A stretch of DNA of 46,921 bases from Thermostichus vulcanus str. 'Rupite' (GTDB lineage: Bacteria; Cyanobacteriota; Cyanobacteriia; Thermostichales; Thermostichaceae), in contig NZ_JAFIRA010000030.1 in the NCBI RefSeq assembly GCF_022848905.1, forward strand, positions 1 through 46,921, in the 5' to 3' direction. Under the pieces are notes generated by a model that worked only from the letters and a program-made list of their open reading frames with translations, was not told where the DNA came from and searched no databases. The position numbers were made by a program, and so were the translations under genes. Below, one piece after another: positions 1-8,515 of the stretch (the first letter of the stretch is position 1; every line of letters begins with the position of its first letter).

Positions 1-1036
1 CATTGTGCAGGATGCTGCCAATCTTGATCGCTTCCAGAAGATCCTGGGAGTCGTTGCTGGCGGATCCGTCACAGCCAAAAGACACATTCACCCCCGCCTG
101 CCGGTATTTCAAGATGGGGGCAATGCCGCTGCCCAGGCGCAGGTTGCTCAAGGGGTTATGGACAACGGTGGATCCGGTGCGGGCCAAGATCTCGATATCC
201 GCATCGGTTAACCAAACGCAGTGGGCCAAAGAGGTTTTGTCATCTAGGTAGCCAAGCCGGTCTAGATGTTCGACGGCGCTGCAGCCGTATTTTTCCTGGG
301 CCAGCATTTGTTGGGCGCGGGTTTCCAACAGATGGGCATGACGGGGCAAGTTGTACGTTTGGCTCAGCTCCACACAGCCCTTAAACAGATCATCTGAACA
401 CAGTTGGATCCCGGTTGGGGCCACCATCAAGGAAATTCCCTCTTCCGGTCGGTGGAACTGCTGCACCGCCTCTTCTACAATTTTCAGGACTTCCGCAGTG
501 GTGAGGGGGTAAGCCTCGTGTTCCAAATCGGTGGACTCCCCGGTGGGTACCCCTGTTGACAGGGCTTGATCCTGAATCAGTGGGCCGATAAAGGCGCGGA
601 TCCCGCTTTGTCGGTAGGCTTGCACGGCTGCTTCGATGGTGGCCAGCTCTTGCCCAGGGATCAACACCAAGTGATCTACCACCGTAGTACCCCCGGTGAG
701 CAGGGTTTCCACGGCAGTGCCCAAAGCACTTAGATAGACCTTCTCGGTGTCTAGAGGTGAATATTCATGCAGTTGGGCAATCCACAGCTCCAGCGGATAG
801 GGAGGGATGATCCCCCGTTGCCACATTTCTGAGGAATGGGTGTGGGCATTCACAAAACCCGGCAAAAGCAACTTATCGCGGGCATCCAGTTCCGTGCTAG
901 TTGCCGTTCGCGTTAGCGGGACGGAGTCCTTTAAGCCTGAGCCAATCGCCGCAATTCGTTCCCCTTCGATATACACATCCACCGTTTCGTAGCCCGTGCT
1001 GGTGGGAATCAACGCATTGCGGAGGACGTAGCTCAT
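1..1036 (-). CDS. Amidohydrolase, TRZ/ATZ (SAH/cytosine deaminase-like) family, 3' end outside window
   Basis: About 345 residues are visible; the gene continues past base 1. It starts at ATG 1036. It is a metal-dependent amidohydrolase that would hydrolytically deaminate or dechlorinate a purine, pyrimidine, triazine or S-adenosylhomocysteine-type substrate in the cytoplasm. Metal-site motifs are in the family order: GFVNAHTHS (His65, His67), RHAHLLET (His233/235), SLAHCVW (His272) and GCDGSASND (Asp323). The substrate cannot be told from sequence. Residues 36-45 (KDSVPLTRTA), in the variable linker before ELDAR, are encoded by a small dispersed repeat (904-929) also found in the tnpB relic, so the gene appears to have tolerated an in-frame repeat insertion. 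The PHP gene lies upstream on the same strand, 78 bases away. Confidence 0.88.
   Translation of the reverse strand, partial: MSYVLRNALIPTSTGYETVDVYIEGERIAAIGSGLKDSVPLTRTATSTELDARDKLLLPGFVNAHTHSSEMWQRGIIPPYPLELWIAQLHEYSPLDTEKVYLSALGTAVETLLTGGTTVVDHLVLIPGQELATIEAAVQAYRQSGIRAFIGPLIQDQALSTGVPTGESTDLEHEAYPLTTAEVLKIVEEAVQQFHRPEEGISLMVAPTGIQLCSDDLFKGCVELSQTYNLPRHAHLLETRAQQMLAQEKYGCSAVEHLDRLGYLDDKTSLAHCVWLTDADIEILARTGSTVVHNPLSNLRLGSGIAPILKYRQAGVNVSFGCDGSASNDSQDLLEAIKIGSILHN
904..929. repeat. Small dispersed repeat, family A, copy 1 (inside amidohydrolase)
   Basis: A 26-base segment with core TTCGCGTTAGCGG followed by a CGGAG tail. It matches 22 of 26 positions at 13323-13348, and a diverged copy lies at 12748-12770. 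All three lie in coding sequence in frame. Confidence 0.6.
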
Positions 1037-1114
1037 GCCAGGGATCCAAAAAGGCCGCCTGTTACCTTAGCGTGTTCGAGTTAACACTGCCAAGGCAGAC
1101 ACCAGGGAAACCCC

Positions 1115-1924
1115 TCAAGCGGACACCTGAGCGTGGGCTGCTTTCAGGGCATCCAGCAGATCTAAGCTCAGGCCCATCATATTCAAATGAAACCCCGCTG
1201 GATTTGGCCCGTGGTAATCACTCCCGCCGGTCACCACCAAGTTGTGCTTCTGGGCCAGTTTCAACAGTTGCCGTTTCTGTCGCACACTGTGATCCGGGTG
1301 ATAAACCTCTAGGCCCATCAACCCCGCTCCCAACAGGGCCGCAAACGTATTCTCTAGAGGATCTCCCCGAAACAGTCCCGGATGTGCCCACACCGGCACC
1401 GCTCCGCAGGAGCGCAACAGTTGGATCCCTTCCAGGGCACTGAACTTTTCGTAGGGAACAAAGGCTGGGCCATCGTCCCCCAAGAAACGCTCAAAGGCTT
1501 CGCAGGCATTGCGCACATGACCGGCTCTCACCAAAGCTTGTGCCAAATGGGGCCGACCCGGGGCAATCGGGGTGTTTGGCATTGGGATCGGGTAACCCAG
1601 TTCTGTGAGGCGCTGCACCATGGCCTCGGCGCGTCGGATCCGCCCTTGGCGACGCTTTTCTAGAGGTGGGGTGAGTTGCTCTCGCCGGGGATAAAACCCC
1701 AACAGGTGCAAAGACCGCCCCTGCCAAACGGTACTCAACTCCACTGCCGGGACAATCTCAACGGCCCAACGGGATCCTGCCTCAACCGCTTCATCCCAAC
1801 CGGCCAGAGTGTCGTGATCGGAAATGGCTAGGGCTTTCACACCAGCACGAGCAGCTGCTTCCACCAATTGTGACGGACTCAGGGATCCATCCGAACAGGT
1901 GGTGTGGCAGTGCAGCTCCAGCAT
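1115..1924 (-). CDS. PHP-domain phosphoesterase (RNase AM / YciV-TrpH type)
   Basis: 269 residues. I chose the start at ATG 1924, where the protein begins MLELHCHTTCSDG, because a longer frame would run back through tsf. Polymerase-and-histidinol-phosphatase fold: HxH metal motif at residues 5 and 7, then SDHDTLAGW, a PAVELS segment, WAHPG and GSDYHG, together the usual trinuclear metal ligands. Relatives hydrolyse 3',5'-nucleoside bisphosphates or trim RNA 5' ends; which applies here is not visible. Only 13 bases separate it from the tsf stop on the same strand, so co-transcription with the ribosomal/EF-Ts genes is plausible. Confidence 0.85.
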   Translation of the reverse strand: MLELHCHTTCSDGSLSPSQLVEAAARAGVKALAISDHDTLAGWDEAVEAGSRWAVEIVPAVELSTVWQGRSLHLLGFYPRREQLTPPLEKRRQGRIRRAEAMVQRLTELGYPIPMPNTPIAPGRPHLAQALVRAGHVRNACEAFERFLGDDGPAFVPYEKFSALEGIQLLRSCGAVPVWAHPGLFRGDPLENTFAALLGAGLMGLEVYHPDHSVRQKRQLLKLAQKHNLVVTGGSDYHGPNPAGFHLNMMGLSLDLLDALKAAHAQVSA

Positions 1925-1937
1925 GGGCTTATTTTTT

Positions 1938-2726
<789 letters not shown>

Positions 2727-2908
2727 GAGGGTTCCTCAAGTCTCACATCGTACAAACAAGGGGTGACAAAAAAAGTGTGGCCGGATCAGAGGTCAAGCTC
2801 AGGGGTAAATTGTGAACCTATATGTCAAGGATACAGGCTTCTGGGTAGGGAGCAGGCAGGGATATCCACAGTTGGTAGCAGGGATCCCTGCCCAGTAGCA
2901 TCTAGGGC

Positions 2909-3706
2909 TTACTCTGTCTCGTCTGAGTCTCCCTCTTCATCTTCGTCCAGGTCATCCAGACCATCCTCATCGAGATCCATGGCACCTTCGTAGTCGAACT
3001 CATCCTCTTCGCTGATGTCGAGCTGTCCGTGCCGCCCTTCGTAGATGGCATCGGCCAACTTACCCACGATCAGCTTGATGGCACGAATGGCATCGTCATT
3101 GGACGGAATGAACACATCGCTGAGATCCGGGTCACAGTTGGTGTCCAATAGAGAGATGATCGGGATATTGAGTTTGATACACTCCTGGATGGCATTGGCT
3201 TCCCGCCGTTGATCCACGATGATCACGGCATCCGGGAGCTTGCGCATGGTTTTGATGCCACCCAGGTATTTCTCCAATTTGACCAATTCCCGCTTTAGCC
3301 GAGCAGATTCCTGTTTCGGCAAGCGATCCATCATGCCGCTGCTCTGCATTTCCTCGATTTCTTTGAGGCGGTCGATGCGGGTTCTGATGGTGGCCCAGTT
3401 GGTGAGCATACCTCCCAACCAGCGTTGGTTGACAAAATAACTACCGCAGCGGCGGGCTTCTTGGGCAATGATCCCAGCGGCTTGCCGTTTGGTGCCAATG
3501 AACAGGAACCGCCACCCTTTGTCGGCAGCATCCCGCACATATTCGTAGGCTTCGTTGAGGTAACGGGCTGTCTGCACCAAATCAATGATGTGGATGCCGT
3601 TCCGTTCTGTAAAGATGTAGGGCCGCATCTTCGGGTTCCAACGGCTGGCTTTGTGGCCAAAATGAACCCCTGCCTCCAATAGCTGAGGCAAACTGACTAC
3701 GCTCAT
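2909..3706 (-). CDS. rpsB: 30S ribosomal protein S2
   Basis: 265 residues; small-subunit ribosomal protein. The start is ATG 3706 ([19 protein letters not shown]), the family's standard N-terminus; an upstream in-frame extension to 3763 is not conserved-looking. [24 protein letters not shown] and the [16 protein letters not shown] segment are diagnostic. The last ~45 residues are a strongly acidic Asp/Glu tail ([10 protein letters not shown] onward), an extension beyond the core S2 fold. Followed by tsf. Divergent from the tRNA-Pro gene. Confidence 0.98.
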   Translation of the reverse strand: MSVVSLPQLLEAGVHFGHKASRWNPKMRPYIFTERNGIHIIDLVQTARYLNEAYEYVRDAADKGWRFLFIGTKRQAAGIIAQEARRCGSYFVNQRWLGGMLTNWATIRTRIDRLKEIEEMQSSGMMDRLPKQESARLKRELVKLEKYLGGIKTMRKLPDAVIIVDQRREANAIQECIKLNIPIISLLDTNCDPDLSDVFIPSNDDAIRAIKLIVGKLADAIYEGRHGQLDISEEDEFDYEGAMDLDEDGLDDLDEDEEGDSDETE

Positions 3707-3907
3707 GAATGTGTGATCTCCTGCGGGTTGGCCTCCGCCCGAACGGATCCCGGTTAAGGACACCCGATGGTTCAGGCGTGTGATTTTTTAACAGCTTAAC
3801 TAAGCTAGCATGTCTCTCACGGGATCCCGCAATTTGGGGTTAACGCCTGTTGGGATCTGGTGCTAGACTAGCGAAGCACTTCTAGAGTTTTCTCTTGTTA
3901 AGTGCAT

Positions 3908-3981
3908 CGGGGCGTAGCGCAGCTTGGTAGCGCACCACTTTGGGGTAGTGGGGGTCGAAGGTTCAAATCCTTTCGCTCCGA
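3908..3981 (+). tRNA. tRNA-Pro (anticodon GGG)
   Basis: A complete cloverleaf can be folded by eye. Acceptor stem CGGGGCG pairs with CGCTCCG (one G-T), anticodon stem CCACT/AGTGG closes the loop TTGGGGT with anticodon GGG at 3942-3944, and the T arm reads GGTTCAAATCC. The discriminator is A3981 and CCA is not encoded. The last 23 bases of the tRNA plus 40 bases downstream are repeated at 6014-6076, marking it as the attachment target of the island that follows. Confidence 0.95.
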
Positions 3982-4021
3982 TAGGTAGAGATAGCAAATC
4001 ACCGGAAGCCTGCTTTCTGAG
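3959..4021 (+). repeat. Direct repeat copy 1 (attL-like, overlaps tRNA 3' end)
   Basis: 63 bases from the tRNA T arm through the sequence AAGCCTGCTTTCTGAG. Copy 2 differs at one position inside the tRNA part (TTTCGCTCCG here, TTTTGCTCCG there). After this copy the potential terminator hairpin is spoiled (GACGG instead of CAGG). Confidence 0.85.
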
Positions 4022-4478
4022 ACGGTTTCAGCAGCTTCTTCCTCCTTCTGGGAGGGCTGGTTTAGCCCCGTGAAGGTGACGATTTTGGCCTCAGGGTCTC
4101 CCTAAAACCCTCCCCAAACCACCACTTAAGGCTGGAAGCCCTCTAGAGTTAAGTGAGTGGGTGGGCTTAGGTAAACGTAGTCCTGAAAGCCTTGCTGGTC
4201 AACACGCTGATGATTTAGGGCTGCCCAACACCAACCCCTACCCTACTCCATCCCGCCACCAGCAGCTCGGGAGTCCTTGTCTTCTGGCAGTTCTGTCAGA
4301 ATAAGAATTCCTTTGGTTTTTGCTTAAGATTCATAGATTTTCGTCTATTGACCTTTCTTGAGTGTTTGAGGGAGAAGGTAAGTTGCTTCGCCTAGATCTT
4401 TGAATAGAATTCAGCTATTTTGCTGATGAACTTTTCAACAGATATCATTAAAATGCAGGAAACTGACTGAGATGAGCA
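4022..4478. other. Island left arm, no gene recognised
   Basis: 457 bases between the repeat and the first cargo gene. The first ~250 bases are moderately GC-rich and the remainder turns AT-rich toward 4479. I see no convincing frame on either strand, no integrase, and no strong hairpin with a T tract. It may be a decayed gene or regulatory DNA. Confidence 0.4.
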
Positions 4479-5324
4479 ATGATTTGGAAGATCAGCAAGA
4501 TATTAGGCAAATCTGCTTATCGGGGAATCAAGTTTGCGAAAAATATTAGTCGTACAGCAGACATCATTCAATCTGTCGGAGAATTAATCCCTGATTTTTC
4601 TCTGTTTGAAAATTTCGATGAGCCTTATTTGCAGCCTGTCCAACCTAAGATAGATCAAGACGAAGCTCTAATTTTTGTTAATGGTTTTCTAACTGAAAAT
4701 GAAATACAACCTCAAGATAATCACTTGTTCTGGAGAGCTGTGAGAAAAGCGGGTTGGAGAGGCTCACTGTACCACCTTTGGTGGGATGCTTCTAACCCCA
4801 TGAATTTTGTGATGTCAACATCCCTACTGGGTGTTGGATTACTTCTACATTGGGAAGCCCATGAGAAGAAGGCAAAGACGGTTGGTTTGAAATATACCTA
4901 TCCAATGTTATCAGTGCTGCCTGAGAAAAAGATAACCATCATTGGTTTTTCCTTGGGTGCAAGAATTGCTTACTACACGATGCAGGCTTGGCCTCATCAT
5001 GACAGACGACTCAAGGATATTGTACTTTTGGGTGGTGCTGTCAGGAGAGGAGCAAGTAAGAACTGGAGCGAACATGTAGAAAAACTAAGTGGGAAATTAG
5101 TCAATATCTATAATGAAGAAGATTTAGTGCTTAACTTTCTTTTTAAGACTGCCTCACTGAATAGAAGTCCATGTGGTATTAAGCCGATAAAGGAGTTTCA
5201 TCCAAAGATTGAAAATCTCAATGCAACACATTTGATTGGCTCATTAGGGCATGGTTATACATCCTATCTTCCACACTTGCAAAGATTGCTTGAGCAGAAA
5301 CTAGATTGGAAAAATCTAAGGTGA
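4479..5324 (+). CDS. Alpha/beta-hydrolase fold protein, DUF726-like (island cargo)
   Basis: 281 residues starting at ATG 4479. A nucleophile elbow, IIGFSLGARIAYY (Ser158), a strand with ILFVNGF-like character (LIFVNGFLTEN, residues 64-73), an acid candidate in NEEDLVLNF (Asp215) and a late GHGY histidine (His258) form a plausible Ser-Asp-His triad. The NGF...GFSLGAR...LLGGAV pattern resembles the DUF726/TMCO4-type lipase-like family. Substrate unknown. A hydrophobic patch (STSLLGVGLLLHW) could associate with membranes. AT-rich codon use (many AAA, TTT, ATT) contrasts with the host genes. It is followed 14 bases later by a second gene with a strong ribosome-binding site; the two probably form a unit. 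Confidence 0.65.
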   Translation: MIWKISKILGKSAYRGIKFAKNISRTADIIQSVGELIPDFSLFENFDEPYLQPVQPKIDQDEALIFVNGFLTENEIQPQDNHLFWRAVRKAGWRGSLYHLWWDASNPMNFVMSTSLLGVGLLLHWEAHEKKAKTVGLKYTYPMLSVLPEKKITIIGFSLGARIAYYTMQAWPHHDRRLKDIVLLGGAVRRGASKNWSEHVEKLSGKLVNIYNEEDLVLNFLFKTASLNRSPCGIKPIKEFHPKIENLNATHLIGSLGHGYTSYLPHLQRLLEQKLDWKNLR

Positions 5325-5338
5325 AAGGAGGAGAATTT

Positions 5339-5818
5339 ATGTCAATTGCTGGGATTGCCGTTTCTACTCTATCAGAACTTTATGAGAGAGCGGAGGGTAG
5401 ACATAAATATCCAGAAGGATTGGAAGGAAACCTCCTGAGATTTTTCCTCAGTTTCAAAAAGGCTTTTGATAACAAGAATGAAAGAACTTTAAGTCATCTT
5501 ATTTCAAATCGTTACTACAGCTCGTCTTTTGTGAACAAGAATAAGAAAGATCTTGTCAATTACTTTGGTAGAGTGTTTGATCAACTACCCTTCTTTATTT
5601 ATCCAAATCTGGAGATAGAGATTTGTACAGAGCCTGATATTGTTGAAGGAAATTTGATTTATTTGGTTATTATGGCGTTTATCAATCTTGAGATCTTTGC
5701 CATTCCTGTTGATATATCAAGGTTTCCACTGGGAACAGATGGCAGAATTGGAATTCTATTGGAGAAAGATCCTGCTTCCGGTGTATTCAGAATTGTTAAT
5801 ATGGAAGCTTTAGATTAA
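5339..5818 (+). CDS. Unknown protein, possible NTF2-like fold (island cargo)
   Basis: 159 residues. ATG 5339 is chosen because AAGGAGGAG (5325-5333) sits six bases upstream; an earlier in-frame TTG at 5306 inside the previous gene lacks such a site. I do not recognise a named family. The pattern of an N-terminal helix pair (LLRFFLSFKKAFDNKN), a NRYYSSSFVNKNKKDLVNYF segment and four later beta-like hydrophobic strands is compatible with an NTF2/SnoaL-type cone (inference). No signal peptide, no cysteine cluster. Same composition as its neighbour and translationally close to it. Confidence 0.6.
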   Translation: MSIAGIAVSTLSELYERAEGRHKYPEGLEGNLLRFFLSFKKAFDNKNERTLSHLISNRYYSSSFVNKNKKDLVNYFGRVFDQLPFFIYPNLEIEICTEPDIVEGNLIYLVIMAFINLEIFAIPVDISRFPLGTDGRIGILLEKDPASGVFRIVNMEALD

Positions 5819-5823
5819 TCAAG

Positions 5824-5953
5824 TTACAGCCCCTTCGCGGGTTTACTACAACAACTGTTGTGTCCTTACCCCATTTTGAAAGGGCTCCGGGGATTCCCCC
5901 GTGCTAGGTGACTAGCGGTCGCGCTAGCGTGCTCTTGGCGCAAAGGGCTGTAA
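5824..5953. repeat. Possible miniature inverted-repeat element
   Basis: TTACAGCCCCTT at 5824-5835 is matched in inverse by AAAGGGCTGTAA at 5942-5953 (11 of 12). The ~106-base interior has a small hairpin (ACAACA...TGTTGT) and GC-rich palindromic bits (GGTCGCGCTAGCG). There is no coding frame. The 11-base end TTACAGCCCTT recurs alone at 15338-15348. Confidence 0.35.
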
Positions 5954-6013
5954 GGGAAATTTTAATGCGAGTGTACGTCTGGCCGTGGGAGAGACGTTCC
6001 GAAAACCTTACAG

Positions 6014-6076
6014 AGGTTCAAATCCTTTTGCTCCGATAGGTAGAGATAGCAAATCACCGGAAGCCTGCTTTCTGAG
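6014..6076 (+). repeat. Direct repeat copy 2 (attR-like, truncated tRNA-Pro 3' end)
   Basis: Carries the last 25 bases of tRNA-Pro with one C-to-T change, then 38 bases identical to the flank of the intact tRNA. No 5' part of a tRNA precedes it, so it is a displaced 3' end, as left by site-specific integration into a tRNA gene. Confidence 0.85.
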
Positions 6077-6084
6077 CAGGTTTT
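6064..6084 (+). terminator. Rho-independent terminator, displaced from tRNA-Pro
   Basis: CCTGCT-TTCTG-AGCAGG followed by TTTT. The matching position after the intact tRNA (4005-4025) is mutated in the second arm. This suggests that the distal copy is the original downstream flank of the tRNA gene. Confidence 0.7.
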
Positions 6085-6119
6085 AGTAGCTGAGTCAAAG
6101 ACTTGTTTTGCCCGATTTC

Positions 6120-7142
6120 TTACTGCCCTGTCTCCCCAATCATCGAGACATCCAACTTAGAGCGGATATACTCCCCGGCTTGTACAGGGGCATAACGAGG
6201 GGGATGGTTCTCATCTTGGCAAGTGGGCAAACACTCGATCCAAGCATCATCGCGGGGGGCCGTAAAGTAAACCAAGGATAGACGGCGGCTGGAGCCAAAA
6301 GCTTCTCTGGGTGGGTTCACCACCCGATGTAAGGTAGAGCGCCAACGGTCGTTCGTCCAACGGGCCAACAAATCGCCAACGTTGATGACAAACGAGTTGG
6401 GAACGGCCTGCACGTCAATCCACTCCTCGGACTTGGAGTACACCTGTAGCCCACCGGGCGCCCCATCTTGCCGCAGAAGGGTAAAGCCGCCGTAGTCAGA
6501 GTGAGCGCCGTAGCGCAACTGCCCTGGAAGCGGTTCCACTTCTTGTTCGGGATAATGCACAGCCCGCAGGACTCCCCCTTTCCCTTCCATAAAGGGTAGA
6601 AAATAGGTTTCTGGTAAGTCTAAGGCCAGGGCGCTGATGCGCATTAAGGTTTCAGTAAGCCGCAGTAACGCTGCATCGTAGGCGAGCAAGGCGGCCCGCA
6701 GTCCCGCTGGATGAGTGGGCCAAAGGTTGCCAGAATCGGGATCCAATCCTGCCTGAGGCCGTTGCGGATCTTCCCGAAACAGGTCGTTAAACACCAAGGC
6801 TTCGCAGAGATCGTAGGGAACTTCGGCTCCACGGGTAGCAGCCACACTTTCAATACCAATTGGCAGATACCCCCGATTTTTCACTCGATCTGGAATCGCT
6901 GCCTGCATTTTCTGTTCTAGGGGCAGATCATAAAAAGCCAGCACGCTTTCATAGGCAGTTTGAATGAGGGCTTCCGGGATCCCGTGCCCTGTAACGATCA
7001 CAAATCCCACCTGCTCTAGGGCGGCCCCAAACGCCTTGGCTACCCCCAACGGATCTGTACCCTCCCGAAAAGGCGTCAAGTCCAGACAGGGGATCCCTTG
7101 CTGTTGAGAGTGGACAGGGTGCAGAGATGAGATTAAGGACAT
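6120..7142 (-). CDS. 2-oxoglutarate/Fe(II) oxygenase, isopenicillin N synthase-like
   Basis: 340 residues with the start at ATG 7142 (MSLISSLHPVHSQQQGIP). An open frame continues upstream to a GTG at 7259, abutting the permease stop, so the exact start is uncertain. An N-terminal DIOX_N-type region (CLDLTPFREG... GFVIVTGHGIPE) precedes the double-stranded beta-helix. Iron ligands are visible in AHSDYGGFT (His214, Asp216) and TLHRVV (His272), and the 2-oxoglutarate Arg/Ser in RLSLVYF (Arg287, Ser289). Such enzymes couple 2OG decarboxylation to hydroxylation or ring formation; substrate unknown. It lies downstream of the ABC permease on the same strand and ends just beyond the tRNA-Pro island. 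Confidence 0.85.
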   Translation of the reverse strand: MSLISSLHPVHSQQQGIPCLDLTPFREGTDPLGVAKAFGAALEQVGFVIVTGHGIPEALIQTAYESVLAFYDLPLEQKMQAAIPDRVKNRGYLPIGIESVAATRGAEVPYDLCEALVFNDLFREDPQRPQAGLDPDSGNLWPTHPAGLRAALLAYDAALLRLTETLMRISALALDLPETYFLPFMEGKGGVLRAVHYPEQEVEPLPGQLRYGAHSDYGGFTLLRQDGAPGGLQVYSKSEEWIDVQAVPNSFVINVGDLLARWTNDRWRSTLHRVVNPPREAFGSSRRLSLVYFTAPRDDAWIECLPTCQDENHPPRYAPVQAGEYIRSKLDVSMIGETGQ

Positions 7143-7259
7143 TGCGGATCGGGATTCTTTGGCAAAAGCATTTCCCACATTACAAAAAGGGACGAACCCG
7201 CGGTTGTGTGAGCTGATACTGGCCATTGCGGACTTTTGGGGGAAGGGATGCGGATGCAC

Positions 7260-8066
7260 TCAGCTAAACAAGCGCCGAGCCAACTGCCGGTGGGCCAAAG
7301 CCCCCACCCCCATCATCAACAGGATCATCCAAGCCAATTCCAGCAGCCACAGATTCGGCAACCCCAGTGGCCAACGCACCAGATCCACCAAACTGGAGAG
7401 AGGTAAAAAGCTGGCTACCCAGTTCAGGGCAACCGGCAGGTTATCCCGCGGGAAATAGGTGCCACACAACACAAACATTGGCACCACCAGGGTAAAGATC
7501 GGCACGTTCACCTGATCCACTGTCACCACCAGTCCGGCTGTCAGCAACCCCATCGCGGCGAACACCAAGCTGCCCAAGGCCAAAATCGGCAGGGATCCCA
7601 ACAACCCCTGCAGGGGGTAAAGGCCAACCACCACCGTCACCAACCCCGTGACCATGCCAGAAATAAAACCACGGGTAGCCGCCCAAAACCAATCCCCCAG
7701 AAACACCTGAGTGTAGCTGAGGGGAGCGGTGAGGAGAGCATGCCAGGTACGCTGATAGTTGAGGCGAATGAAGCTGCCGTAGGCCCCTTCAAAAAAAGCC
7801 TGGAAAAGGATGGCCACCGCGATCATGCCCGGCGCAATAAATTGTAGATACGTGGCGGGCTGCCCCAAGTACACCAGCTCCCCGACCAAAGGAGTGAGGC
7901 CAAATCCAAACGCCAGCAGATAGACCAAAGGCTCGGTAACTGGGGGTAAGAAGTTCACCAGCCAGGTTTTGCGATAAACCTCCGCATGACGACGCCAGAC
8001 AGAATAGATGCCCCAGGGATCCGGCAGAGCAAAGGGTTTCATGGGTTGAGCCAAAAATGTATCCAC
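7260..8066 (-). CDS. ABC-2 type transporter permease (NodJ/DrrB-like)
   Basis: 268 residues from GTG 8066; ATG 8042 is an alternative start. Six hydrophobic segments with the ABC-2 signature: WLVNFLPPVTEPLVYLLAFGFGL at the start, the LLTAPLSYTQVFLGD loop, then VPMFVLCGTYFPRDNLP near residues 195-215. It would form the membrane part of an exporter for a polysaccharide, lipid or drug-like molecule. No ATPase gene is adjacent, so its partner must be encoded elsewhere. Confidence 0.85.
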   Translation of the reverse strand: MDTFLAQPMKPFALPDPWGIYSVWRRHAEVYRKTWLVNFLPPVTEPLVYLLAFGFGLTPLVGELVYLGQPATYLQFIAPGMIAVAILFQAFFEGAYGSFIRLNYQRTWHALLTAPLSYTQVFLGDWFWAATRGFISGMVTGLVTVVVGLYPLQGLLGSLPILALGSLVFAAMGLLTAGLVVTVDQVNVPIFTLVVPMFVLCGTYFPRDNLPVALNWVASFLPLSSLVDLVRWPLGLPNLWLLELAWMILLMMGVGALAHRQLARRLFS

Positions 8067-8163
8067 TGCCTCAGTTGTACAGCACTCCCCCGCCCCTTCC
8101 GGGGTTGGATCCCACAGTTTTGACTGCCGTGAGCTGCCAATGTTGGGTCTGGCGGAGTGTCAA

Positions 8164-8370
8164 CTAGGCGGATTCGCTCATCAGAACCAAACTATCGGAG
8201 CCAGAGACCACGTGACCTTCCGCTAGGGCTTGTCGCAATTGTTTTAACTTCTGCAACTCCGTACTGCTATATTGCTGGCGCATCAACAGGATATCCAGAT
8301 GCCGCTGCTGCCGGTGAGTCAACACCCGTGTTTGAAAGACTTCGTCGATAATAGCCTGCATACTTTCCAT
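8164..8370 (-). CDS. Small conserved-type protein, paralogue of the next gene
   Basis: 68 residues from ATG 8370 (MESMQAIIDEVF). Its pattern hhhTxxQxxxhxxLhxxQxYSxxEhxxhxxLxxALxEGxV is shared with the protein at 8516-8710 (LT-R-Q, LL-Q--YS--, L--AL-EG-V), so the two are tandem paralogues. It is predicted all-helical and soluble. I recognise it only as a type of small cyanobacterial hypothetical. The in-frame extension to 8493 lacks counterpart residues in the paralogue and is not preferred. Confidence 0.6.
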   Translation of the reverse strand: MESMQAIIDEVFQTRVLTHRQQRHLDILLMRQQYSSTELQKLKQLRQALAEGHVVSGSDSLVLMSESA

Positions 8371-8515
8371 GTGGAGATCCGCCCCAACCGGGAACTGTAT
8401 TTTCAGTATGGAATTTGGGGTATCCTTTGGCCTTGGCGGTTGTACGGATGTTGATCTAAGCGATTTGGCGTATTTTTCTGCAACAACCTCCAAGAAATGA
8501 CCTAAGTAGAAACCC

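Larger units (their letters stand above)
3959..6076 (+). mobile_element. Small genomic island inserted at tRNA-Pro(GGG)
   Basis: The island is bounded by a 63-base direct repeat (3959-4021 and 6014-6076) that begins inside the tRNA T arm. Its interior is visibly AT-rich and contains no GGATCC, whereas flanking DNA carries this hexamer every few hundred bases. Cargo is two co-directional genes of unusual composition. No integrase or transposase frame is present, so it is either mobilised in trans or the remnant of a larger element. Confidence 0.75.

Noticed and set aside
901-1443. 180-codon plus-strand open frame across the amidohydrolase/PHP boundary
   Set aside because: It lies opposite two well-supported minus-strand genes and has no recognisable motif; a GC-rich shadow.
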